Assembly: GCA_025531455.1 (NCBI GenBank)
Contig: JAMYHL010000008.1
Span: forward strand, 620,001-684,000
Reading direction: 5' to 3'
DNA length: 64,000 bases
DNA from: Apiotrichum sp. Y4204
Taxonomy: Eukaryota; Basidiomycota; Tremellomycetes; Trichosporonales; Trichosporonaceae
This document shows positions 41,553 through 53,000 of this stretch, piece after piece; positions within the stretch are counted from its first letter, which is position 1, and each line of letters begins with the position of its first letter. The notes beneath the pieces were generated by a model that saw only the letters and a list, made by a program, of their open reading frames with translations, ran no database searches and was not told the origin of the DNA. Both the position numbers and the translations under genes were made by a program.

Positions 41553-44500
41553 CTAGTTGGCAACGGCAAACGCGACGACCGAGGCGTCCGAGTGCGAAAG
41601 GGAGACCTTGATGTTCTTGCCCTTGGCGGCGGCGGCGGCGTCACCGGAGAGCTTGACGGTCGGGCCAGACTCGCTGGCGACAATCTCGATGTCCTTGAGG
41701 GGCGCACCAGCGCCCTTCGAGGGAACACCGAGGGCCTTGAAGACGGCCTCCTTGGCTGCCCAGCGGCCGGCGAACGACGCCCTGGGGTCGGGAGCGGACT
41801 GGCAGTACTCGATCTCGCCGGCGGTGAAGTTGCGCTCGCGGAAGGTGTCGCTGGTGGGGACGGCCGAGATGAGCTCGGTGTCGACACCAACGCCGGCAAC
41901 ACCCTCGGCCTGGGAGAGGATCGACTTGATCGTCTCGCTGTTGGCGGTGTTGATAGGAACCTCCGAAGGAAGCTTGCCCTGGAAGGCAAACGAGCCAGCC
42001 TTGGTGGGGGTGGCACGGGCAAGCGGGTTGAGGAGAACAGGGCCCTCGAGCTCGGGAGTGTAGGGAGGAGCGTCCTTGATCTGGACAAGGTTGTTGTTCA
42101 CCATCGCCTGCGAGAAGCGCGAGTACGCGTCGAGCTCACGAACACGGCGCTTCTTCTTGTAGGCCTCAAGGTCCTGCTGCTCAAGAGCTGCGAAGAGGTA
42201 ACGGGGGTGGACAATGGCGACCTGGCCACCGACCTGACCGAAACCGAACGAAGTGAGGAGACCGGCCTCGAGACGGACGTGCTGGATAGCCTTCGAGGGG
42301 TAGAAGAGGTGAGGGAAGGCACGGAGCTCCTCCGAGATGTTGTCGGCGTTGGCGTTTCCGGGAATGAGGGCCGAGTTGATGGTCTGGAGCATACCGTTGA
42401 ACATCCAGGCGGCGGCACCACCCTTGGGGTGACCAGTGAGGTACTTCTGGGTGATGACAGGAACAGCGTTACCGCGAGTGCGGCCGAGCTGCTCGAACTG
42501 GAGATTGTAGACGCCCGACTCGTTCTTGTCGTTAGCCTTGGTGGAGGTACCGTGGCACGAGATGACGCCAACAGAGTCGGCGTTGAGGCCCCAAACGGCG
42601 AGGGCACGACGGAGAGGGGCAATGTTGGGGTCGGAGCCCTCGAGCATACCGTAGGTAGCAAGGGCGTCCTTCTCCTGGCGCCTGGCCTCGTTCTCAAGGT
42701 GGTGGATGCGAGACTGGAAGAAAGAGTCGTCCTCGGAGCGACCAGAGGCAGCGAGCTCGTCCTTGAGGAGGTCAATTTCGTTCTCCATCCACTGGGCAAT
42801 CTGCTTGCGGCGGAAGGCCAGCTGACGAGCACGGTACTTGAGGTCAAGGATGGGGAGCGAATCCTTGGGGGTGACCTCACGGGCGGTCGAGAGGATACCA
42901 CGGCCGGGGGCGGGAACGGAACGGCCGGCCTTGTCGGTGTGGGTCGAGGTGTAGGCGACGATACCCTGGATGGAGGCACCCATCTCAATGGCAGTCTTGG
43001 CGGACATGAGGACGTGGACACCACAGCCCTGCGACTCCATGAAACCGGCACGAGTCGAGGTCATGGGACGCGAGAACTCGTTGGGCTCACGGCCGTTGGC
43101 GAACTCGCTCTCGGCGTTGGAAGTGGCCTTCATGTTGGCGAACTCGAACGAACCCTCCTCGGAGAAGTCGTCGTAACCACCAGCAATCATGACCTTGGCC
43201 TTGCCAGAGAGGATAGAGTCACAGGCGATCTCAACGGACTGGAGAGCGGTGGCACAGGCACCGACGGGGATCTTGACGGGACCCGAAGCGGACATGAGGA
43301 GGAGGTTGACCCAACCAGCGACGGTGTTGATGAAAGTCTCCTGGAGAATGTCCTTCTGGACATCCTTCTCGTCACGGCGGTCCTTGAACATGGCTGAGAG
43401 CGAGCGCATACCACCCATACCGGAACCAAGCGAGGTACCGACCTCGGAGGGGTGAACGTGCTTGTAGATCTCATAGGGGTCGGTGACACCCGAGTTGATG
43501 AGGGCCTCCATGACGGCGACGAGCGCCCAGAGGGCAGTGCGGTCGGTCTGGGCGATAATGTCGTCGGGAAGACCGAAGCGGCGGGCGTCCCAACCAGTGG
43601 GAATCTGACCGGCAACAACACGGTCAAACTTGACGGCCTTGGGGAGGAGGACACGAGCGCCCTTCTTGAACTTGACGAACCACTCGCCGGACTCCTGGGC
43701 CCAGATGTCGACCTTGTCGCCCTGCTCGCGCTTGAACTTGGCAGCGTCCTCGGCCGAAACCTCGAGGGGCTCGAGGTCGTGGTTGAGCTCAATCTCCTGG
43801 TTGAAACCCTTCTTGTTCGGGTCGTAGCCGAAGAAGAGGTCAGGCTCGATAAGACGGATACCAGCGTGGGCAAGGATCTCCTTCTCGTAGCGAGAGCGGA
43901 CGTCCTTGTCGTCAACGGGCTCGCCCGACTTGGCGTCGACCCAGCCGACGTAGAGGCTACCGTCCTTGAGCTTGCCGTCAAGGTGCTTGATGAGACCCAT
44001 CATCCAGGCCATCTCAATGCAGCCCTCGATGGTGAACTCGCCCTTGGCCTCCATCTCCCAACGGGTACGCGAGGAACCCCAGGGGCCGAGCTCGGCGAAA
44101 CCAGTGCAGACAATAACCTTGTCAAGGTCAATGAGACCACGGAGGTGGTTGAGGTCCCTGAGGACGTCGTCGCCCTCAACGGTAGGGAACTCGAGGGTAA
44201 GGTTGGCGCGAGGAGCGACAGAAACCTTCTGGTGGAGACGCTCAGCGTCGGCACCGTTGATGACACGGAAGTCGGCACCGTTGTCAAGGGCAATGGCCTT
44301 GCGGAGGTCGGCAACCTTGTTGATGTCGACACGGATCGAGGTCATGACCTCGGCAATGTTGGCGACACGATCCATACCACCGTTCAGGTCGGCCCAGAGG
44401 GGCTCGATCTGGGTGATGTCGAAGAGGAGAGGGTGCATAAGACCGAGAATGTTGAAAGCCATCTCCTTGGCCGAGAAGGTGCGGACACCGAGCTTCTCAA

Positions 44501-45992
44501 GGCCCTCAGCGACGAAGTTGGTCGCGCTCATGAGACCGGTACCACGGGTCCAGCCGATAACGGCACCGGCAATGCAGAGGTACTCGCCCCAAGACTCGGC
44601 ACCCCAACGGTTGAAAAGGGTCTCGAGCGAGATCTTGGACTCGGAGTAGAGACCGTCGTTACCGAAGATACCGTGGTTGGGCGAGAGGGGAAGAACAACC
44701 TGGGTGGGGCGGGTAACGAACTTGCGGGCGGCCTTCTTGGCCTTGATGGCACCGAGGAGACGGAGAAGGTTGGTAAGCATGAGACGGTGGGCAAGCTCCG
44801 ACTTGTCGTCAATGTTGTCAATCTCGCGGCCGTTCTCGGGGAGAGCGGCGAAGGGCACGACGTAGTCGAGATCGATGGCGAGAGTGGTGTAGATGTAGTC
44901 GACAAGGGCCTCTACATCCTGCTTCGAGGCACCGTTGAAGGGGACAACAACGAGCTTGGAGCCCTTGGAGCCGACCTCGTGGAAGATGTTCTTGTAGTAG
45001 TCGACGGCCGAGCGCGAGTAGCGCGAGGTGGTCACAACACAGGTGGCGCCACCGGCGAGGAGGCCCTTGAGGATCTCGACACCGATCGAGCCACGGCCGA
45101 CACCGGTAAGGAGGGCGGCCTTCTTGGCGAAAGTGACACCAGAGGTGGCAATCTCGGTAAGAACATCGAGGTAGATGTTGGTGAGCTTCTGGGAGTACGC
45201 CCAGGACGTGCCCGACCTGCGCTTAAGGTGGAGGAAGGGAAGGTGCTCGTCGTCGACCTCGGTGTGGTCCTCAACGTTGGGACGGAGGAACTGCGACGAG
45301 TCGCGGCGGGTCTTGGGAGCGGCCTTGGCGCGCTCCAGGGGGTCCGAAGAGGCCTGCTTGCCGAGAGTCTTGACGACCTCGCCGTACATGGACTTGATAG
45401 CCGCCTTCTGGGCGGGGGTAATGGAAGGCTGAGCGTTGACGAGCTCCCAGAGCTTGTCTGTAGAGGTTAGCCAGGCTGTTTTTTCGCTGCTTTTGCGGTG
45501 ACTCACCAATGTCGCTCTGGACCTTCTCGAGGTTGACGGAAGGCTCGACCTCACCGCCGGAGGCCATCTCCTTGACGTACGACTCGAGCTTGCGGACGTT
45601 CTGGCGGGGAATCTCAGAGTACTGAATGTCACCCTTGGCGGAGATCTCGGTGTGAGGGGCGGTGGGAAGCGCGACGTCGCGGTAGACGGGGTCCTTGTCC
45701 ATGACCTCCTCGCAGTTCTCGAGGAGGATCTGGCCGAACTTCTTGGCCTTCTCGTAGGTAGGGCCCTTCGCGGGGTCGATGCTGTTAATGTGGTACCGCA
45801 TGTAGTCGATAAGCACGGGGTCCGCACGGTTCATCTACGGGGTTAGTGCCGCCACGGTGTACGATCTGGCAGCGAGCTCGCTCGACTCTACACTCTGGAG
45901 AGCTCGCTCCCGCTGCTACTCACGATAGCAATGCACCGCGAGGTCAGCTCGCGGCGCTGAAGGTCGTTGTCGGCGGCGGACATGGCTGACAT
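41553..45992 (-). CDS. FAS2: Fatty acid synthase alpha-type subunit, KR-KS-PPT only (no ACP)
   Basis: Cytosolic type I fungal fatty acid synthase. Exons 45992-45924, 45834-45507 and 45457-41553; 1433 aa versus about 1890 for a classical alpha chain. It begins MSAMSAADNDLQRREL and joins the classical alpha sequence at IAIMNRADPVLIDYM, i.e. just after the ACP and pre-KR helix. Ketoacyl reductase (LLTGVGRGSIGVEILKGLL, near residue 245), ketoacyl synthase with catalytic Cys near 867 (PVGACATALQS) and histidines in SCHGTSTKAND and TGHPKGGAA, and the C-terminal phosphopantetheinyl transferase (GVGVDTELISAV...RWAAKEAVFKALG). Catalytic residues are intact. The missing N-terminal part is found on FAS1. 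Divergent from FAS1 across 4.1 kb. A second ATG at 45983 is an alternative start. Confidence 0.97.
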
Positions 45993-48023
45993 TGCTGCAG
46001 CAGGAGGCGGGTCGCCGACGTCGAAGGTGTTTGGAGAGGTTGACCTGGGTGGGTCGAGGTTAGGTGGAGGCGAGGGGGAGAATGAAGAGAGAAGCTGAGA
46101 GGAAGGGAAGAGGTAGTGTAATAAAACGAGGAGCTATGAGAAGGAGGACGAGGATGTGGTGGGGTGACCCAGCTCGTCGACTTGGCTTGGGGGAGAGGGA
46201 AGAGGAGGGGACCTTTCGGAGTGGGGGAAAGGAAAGGTGGAGGAGAGGAGGGGGAATAGATGGAGGAGAGACGGAGAGAAGATGACTATGTCAAGATTGT
46301 TGTTACCACGGCGAGCGGAACGAACAGTGCAACACAGAGGGATGGTAATGGAGACAACTGTCGGCACAACTTGCTCGATCTCTGCGGGGTGGGGAGGAGA
46401 GGATCGGAGCGGTCGGAGGTAGTCTTGACAGGAGCAAGAGATGGTGGTGGTGCAACTGCCGCTGATGCTGTTGGCAGGGGGGTGATGGCAGTGGGCCGAG
46501 AACCAGGAGAGATTGGACTGGACTGGACGACTGACTGCAGCTGCTCGGCACTAGACAGGTCTCGGGTTCCCACACACACACCCACATCCATCCACTGAGA
46601 CTGGGAGATGATACACCATACATTCTCTGCTACGCAGCCCTCCGATGTGGGGAGGGGAGGAGGGAGGAGGTCGAGAGGGGGCAAGAGCCGAGCATTGGGG
46701 TGCCAGGGAGTGGGAAGGGAGAGGGAGGAGAGCGGGGGTTGTGGGATGTGTAGGATGTCTGGGTTGGGGACAATTGTGGACGCGCGATAGGACCTTTGGT
46801 TCCCCCTCCAGAGATTGCCCCACTGCAAAATGTCTACAAATCATCCACCCACCAGCCTGGCAGCCAGCAGGCACACTGTGACGCAAATCCGAGAATCACC
46901 TGGCCCCGCAGCGGGCCCAGCGAGCCGAGCGGCAGCCACGCACGCAACTGCATGCACACATACACTACATTGCACCCACATGCCGAACTGCCCGAGCTTG
47001 GCTTGTGGTAGCGGGGTGCCACCCACACAGCTCACGGGTATAGTGGCCCAGTGGCCAGTGGCTCGGAACAACCATAGACAGATTGCCCTGCTGATTGCCT
47101 GCTGATTAGCTTTTGGTGGGGGTAACGGGCGCCAGGCAGCAAGGGGAAGATGGGCTGAGCTCGGCTTTTTGGGGCGGGGGATATGGAGAAATCTCGCCTC
47201 TTCTTTTCGTCAGGTACGAGCCGCGCCGCGGTCCCTCTCTCACCCCCTCCTCCACCTTAATCTCCCATCAGGGCCCACTCCCACATCATGCCGCACTCAT
47301 CCCTCCTTCGGTCCCTTCGGTCCCTGCATCTCCGAGGACAACTGTAGGCTATCTGCACTGCCCAGACACTTGCCGCCGCTTCTTCAAAAATCAACCTAGG
47401 TCGTCGGTAAGAATACACATCAATAATTGGCCTTGCTTGCCCCCATTGGAGCTAGCTTGGGGCGTAGGCGTAGCTAGCAACACCTGTTCTTCCCAGGATG
47501 TGGGATCGCGCAGGGGCCAGCAGGGAATGCAGATTGATGCACAGGACTGCTGTACAGGACAGTCAAGGCTTTCAACCTGCTTCAAAATGAACGTGCAGCG
47601 GATTGCCGAATCCGACAGGACAGCCGCGCCGCCCGCTGAGCACATGATGCATGGTTGTCAGGCCCCGTCTATGTGTCTCTCGGGATCTGTGGAGCGGGGT
47701 GACTGTTCGCTGTTGTCACCATGCCATTGACCGAGGAAATGCAGCAAGAAAAAAAAAAGAGCCCACGCCATTCATGATTGCTGATTGCACCATTGGTTGC
47801 TGCATCACCGCACCACATCGGGTTGTCTTGTGCGGGGTCGGTTGTTGCGATGCAAACCTCGTCTATTTTGCTGGCGGCAAAAGATGACGCCGAAAAAACG
47901 GTGCCTGCCCCACAAAGTCCCAGCGGAGAGACGAATCGGTCTGCGGCTTCCTGCGGTCTGGGGCCGGCGGATCTCGTCATGTCGCAGAAATCTGTATCAC
48001 GTTACAGGTCATTTAGGCGCAGA

Positions 48024-48126
48024 TAAAAAAAAAGAGAAAAAAAAAAAAAAGAAAAAAAAAGAAAAAAAAAAAAGAAAAAGTAAAAAGACAAAAACAAAAA
48101 CAAAATAAAATAAAATACAAAATCAA
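48024..48126 (+). repeat. A-rich simple tract in the FAS intergenic region
   Basis: About 100 bases that are nearly all A on the + strand, interrupted by single G, then AAAAC and AAAAT units. It is by far the most extreme AT stretch in the window and sits near the middle of the shared FAS promoter region. Such tracts exclude nucleosomes; it could also be a decayed poly(A) tail of an inserted retro-sequence, but no gene body or target-site duplication was recognised. Confidence 0.7.
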
Positions 48127-49379
48127 ACAGGTTAGTCCGCGACATTGCATTCAGAACCGCGAATGTCGGATGCACACAGGAGCAGATGGAAGAAGAAGGG
48201 GCGAAAACGAATACAAAGCGCGACTCAGTTGGGGCAGTCTAGATTTGTAGAAGCATGCAGATCGACGCGCAGATCGTGCAGATCATAGAAACGCGAATCA
48301 AGATGATTGTATTCCAGGCAGTACCAGATGGTGGAGAGTGGTAAGGATTCCCTAGAAGATTAGCGCTGTAACCCAGGTACCTTTTCAGGTACCCTTCATG
48401 GGAGGCGACAAGGCAGCTACTGCCAGGAGAGATCCGCTATCAGTTGACCTATGATAATGATTCTGGTGTCTCGGGATCTTCATGCAGTCTTGGACGTCTT
48501 GTGCATGATGCATGCATCGTGGCGAACATGCGACGATATAGAGAGCATGATAGGAATCGGTGCATTGCGACTGGCTGTAGCGAGGTTGTGGCGGGTTTAA
48601 TCGGGGAATCTGACGACCTACAAAGCCGATCAGCAAGAAGTGGTATTGATGGGGACGAAAAGGACGAACGGCGAAGGGGGAATATGCTGATGTGCTGGGG
48701 ATTGTGGGAAAAAAAGGACAGATTTTTGTTTTGATTATTGTTTTGGGGATTGTGTTGGGGACTTTTTTTTTTCTTCGACTAACCATGCCTACCACAGCCG
48801 CACTCAGCCGCACAGCCAGCGGCCAACGAGAGACCAGTCCAGTCCTCCCTGTCGCCCGTTTCCCCTGGGCACACCCGTTCCTCGTTCTCTGGCCCCCTCC
48901 TCCACTTCGCCCTTCCCCCAGTGTACCAGCCCAAAAGGTGGTGTCGCCATGAGATATCGTATCCCGCCGCACTGTATGCACTTCCTGCTGTACCCAGAGA
49001 GCCAGGCACTGTAAGAGAAGCCTGTAATGACGCCAGTGGGGTAGGAGGGAAAATCATTCAGGGCTATTTTGCCTATGCCTTGGTCCCTGCTGTTTCCTGC
49101 TGCAGGCTACGTTACCAAGGCGTGAGGAGATATGGGCGATCCCATAGACCGACTGGCCGAAGGATGCTACGGATCAGAAAAGGTTGTGGGGATATCGCGC
49201 CCCGAGACCACCCAAAGGATCCCAAAGGGCCGACATTCGCCCTCGCATTCCCTCCCCCCCACAGCTGTGTGCAGCTGACCACCACCACCACCACCCAGTA
49301 CCCAGTCTAGCCCACAGTTCTCGAGGTCTCGAGCATTGCCAGGTACACAGCTCCCACACCACAGCCGCCGTCTCGGCCC

Positions 49380-50087
49380 TTCTTGCTCCCCCCCTTCCCA
49401 CCCTTATCCCCCCTCCCCCATTCCTCCTTCTCGGCTGCCCCAGCATTGCGACCTCGTGCGATTATCGGTGCGACTCTGGCTCCGGCCCCGCGCCCATCTC
49501 TCCTTGCAGCTCCTTGCTTGCTCGCCAGTAACAGCCAGCACACCACCTGTCACCACCTGCTTCTACTGGGCACCACACGCACCCACTACCACCACGGTCG
49601 TCGTCGCAGTAGCAGTATCCTCTAGTTGCCGCAAAGCAAAAGTATCATCTCCGCTCTGCCCCGGCACATCCCTCCCCTCCCCTTCTCCTCCTCCTCCTCC
49701 CCAGGTCACTCACTCTCGGAGCAACTCTCCAACCTCGTTCGCGACCACTTCTCACTCTCAAGAGGTCATCCCGGATCCCACACACTCGGATTGATTGATT
49801 GCTTGATTGACTGATTGATCTCTTTCAATCTCCACACTCCCCCCTCCCATCCATCGGACACTCCTCCACCCCGTCCGCTCATCCTCCCACCCCTTCCCCT
49901 CTCTCCCCAACACCAAGGTCTCCCCACTCCACTCTCCCCACCCCCAGAGTCCTTGTACTGTATCCTACTTCTTTATCTTCGTCGTTTGTTGTTTCTCTCT
50001 TCCTCTCTGTTCTCCACTCCCCCCCTTTCCCCCCCTCCTACCTTTCATCTACCCTCAGTTGGGACTGCCGCAGTCTCTCCGCCCATC
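49380..50087 (+). promoter_or_regulatory. Pyrimidine-rich promoter/leader of FAS1
   Basis: Some 700 bases of mostly C and T on the + strand directly before the FAS1 ATG, with many CCTCC, CTCTC and CCCC runs. Long CT-rich leaders mark highly expressed genes in fungi. No ATG-rich or coding pattern. No clear TATA box seen. Confidence 0.5.
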
Positions 50088-53000
50088 ATGGCGTCCCTCT
50101 TCAGCGGTCCCCCTTCCACCCGCCCGCTCGTTCTCCACTCGCAGACGGCTCGCGTTCACATTCTCGTTCCCGCCTCCCCCCTCTCCGCCTGGGTCGCCTC
50201 TGAGGTTCTCGCCCAGGAGTTCCACGACTCTGGTCTCGGTGACGACACTGAGGCTCCCGCCGCCGAAGACGAGGACGAGGAGGATGCCGCTCCCAAGCCC
50301 CGCTCCAACGAGCCGCAGGTGAAGCTCCTCGCTCGTTTCCTCTCCTTCGTTGCCAACAAGGTCCGCGCCGAGGACTCTGACAAGGAGGCCGCCCACGTCC
50401 TCCTCGCGGCTTTCGACCGCTTCAACGAGCTCTTCCTCGCTACCCAAAACGTCCACACTCTTGTGGCCGAGTATGACCCCGAGGTCCGCACCGAGGTCCT
50501 CACCGCCTATTTCAACGCCTTTGCCGCTGCTCGTGAGAAGCTCGGCGACGAGGTTAAGATCGCCCACCCTCTTGCCCTCCTCGAGGAGGCCAAGAAGGGC
50601 GAGGCCGAGATTTACGGCCTCTTCGGTGGCCAGGGTGTGAACGAGGTGAGTAGCTGGATTTTTGAACCACTGGGCAAGAGCTAACTGTGCCAGTACTACT
50701 TCAACGAGCTCCAGTCGCTCTTTGACGTTTACCGCCCCTTCGTTGAGGACCTCATCAAGGCCCTCACCGCCAAGGTCCTGCTTCCGCTCGCCCAGAAGGC
50801 TGAAGATGACGGCTTCAACTACTACAACCAGGGCCTCGACCTCATTTCGTGGCTCAACGGCTCCAAGCCCCGCCCCACGGTCGACTACCTCGCGTCGATC
50901 CCGCTTTCGCTGCCCCTCATCGGCATCACTCAACTTATCTGGTACTACATTTGCACCAAGATCGCCGACCTCACCCCCGGTGAGATGCTCAGCCGCTTCA
51001 AGGGCGCTACCGGTCACTCGCAGGGTATCGTCTCTGCCGTTGCCGTCGCTACTTCCACCACCTGGGAGAGCCTCGACCAGAACATCCTGAAGGCCGTCAC
51101 CCTTCTCTTCTACATTGGTCTCCGTGGCCAGGAGGGCTTCCCTCTGCTCGCTATCGAGCCCGAGATCATTGCCGACTCGGTTGCCAACAACGAGGGCGTC
51201 CCCTCGCCTATGCTCGGCGTTAACGGCCTGAGCCGCAAGGCCCTCGAGGGCCACATCGCCAAGGTCAACGCCTTCCTCCCTGCCAACGCGCAGATTGCGA
51301 TCACCCTCTTCAACGCCGCGACCATGTTCATTGTCACTGGTCCCCCTAAGTCTCTGTACGGTCTCTCGACTGCTCTCCGCAAGGTTATGGCCCCTGCTGG
51401 TCAGGACCAGACCCGTACCCCCTTCTCGAAGCGCAAGGTTGTGTTCAACGCTCGCTTCCTCCCCATCAACGTGCCCTTCCACAGTGACTACCTCACCGGT
51501 GTGACTGACCGCATCCTCGGTGACATCAACGGAGCCGAGCTCTGGTCGCCCAAGGACCTCGGCATTGCCATTTACAACACCGAGAGTGGTGAGTTTCAAA
51601 GATAGCCGAGTTTTGCTTCCGTTTCCCCAATATTACCCCGCGCCACGTTTTACTGACGTTATCTAGGTTCCGATCTCCGTGAGCTCTCTTCGGGCCTCAC
51701 CAAGTCGCTCCTCGACCAGATCAACACTGAGCACATCCACTGGGCCAAGGCATGCAACTTCCCGGCCACTGCCACCCACGCCGTCGACTTCGGCCCCGGC
51801 GGCAGGAACGGTGTCGCGTTCCTCACCGCCCGTGTCACCGAGGGTCGCGGTGTCCGCGTCGTCATCGTCGGCGAGAAGGGCCCCACTGGCGCCGAGTTCT
51901 TCGATGCCTCCAAGGTCAAGCACGAGCCCGTCTGGTCCAAGGAGTTCGCTCCTCGCCTCGTCAAGACTCTTGACGGCAAGCTCAACATCGACACCCCCTT
52001 CTCGCGTCTCCTGGGCAAGCCCCCTATCATGGTCCCCGGTATGACTCCCACTACCGTCGGCGCCAACCTTGTTTCGGCCACCCTCAACGCCGGCTACCAC
52101 ATTGAGCTGGCCGGTGGCGGCCACTACGCGCCCTTCATTCTCCGCGCCAAGATCGACGAGATCCAGCGCCGCGTCGCCCCTGGTGTCGGTATCACCCTCA
52201 ACGCGCTGTACATCAACCAGCCCCAGTTCAGCTTCCAGTACCCCCAGATCCAGGAGATGCGCCGAGAGGGCATCCCCATTGAGGGCTTCTGTATTGCTGC
52301 CGGTATCCCCTCGTCCGAGAAGGCTGCCGAGATCATCACCAACCTCCGTGCCGCTGGCATCAAGCACCTTGCTTTCAAGCCCGGATCCACTGAGGGTATC
52401 CGTCAGGTTGTGAACATTGCCAAGGCCAACCCCGACTACCCCATCATTCTTCAGTGGACTGGTGGTCGTGCCGGTGGTCACCACTCGGCTGAGGACTTCC
52501 ACCAGCCCATCATCGCCACCTACTCTGCCATCCGCCACCAGCGCAACATCTCGCTCATTGCTGGTTCCGGTTTCGGTGGTGCCGAGGATGTTTGGCCCTA
52601 CCTTTCGGGTGACTGGTCCGTCAAGCTCTTCGGCCTCCAGCCGATGCCCTTCGACGGTGTCCTTTACGGTACCCGTGTCCTTGTCGCCAAGGAGTCGGAC
52701 ACCGCCCCGGATGTCAAGAAGCTCATTGTCGAGGCCCCCGGTGTCGACGACCACGAGTGGGAGGGTACCTACGACACCCCCACTGGTGGTATTCTCACCG
52801 TCCGCTCGGAGCTTGGTGAGCCTATCCACAAGATCGCCACTCGCGCTGTCAAGTTCTGGCGTGAGCTTGACGACACCGTCTTCAACATGCCCCGTGACAA
52901 GCGTGCCGCCTGGCTCGAGGGCAAGAAGGACTACATCATTGACCGCCTCAACAAGGACTTCAACAAGCCTTGGTTCGGCAAGAAGACCGACGGCTCTATT

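Larger units (their letters stand above)
45993..50087. promoter_or_regulatory. 4.1 kb divergent FAS2/FAS1 intergenic region
   Basis: Separates the two head-to-head FAS start codons. No acceptable coding frame was found. Seen: an A-rich tract near 48.02-48.13 kb, a T-run near 48761, AG-rich sequence on the FAS2 side (46.05-46.30 kb, pyrimidine-rich in the FAS2 sense), and a long pyrimidine-rich tract on the FAS1 side. Probably holds both promoters and long 5' leaders; a non-coding RNA in the centre cannot be excluded. Confidence 0.6.

Noticed and set aside
41541..45470. Long plus-strand open frames opposite FAS2 (618 and 672 codons)
   Set aside because: Same antisense codon-bias effect; FAS2 on the minus strand explains the conservation.
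48024..48126. A-rich tract as the tail of a retrotransposon or processed pseudogene
   Set aside because: No reverse transcriptase, gene body or duplicated target site seen around it; left as a simple tract.
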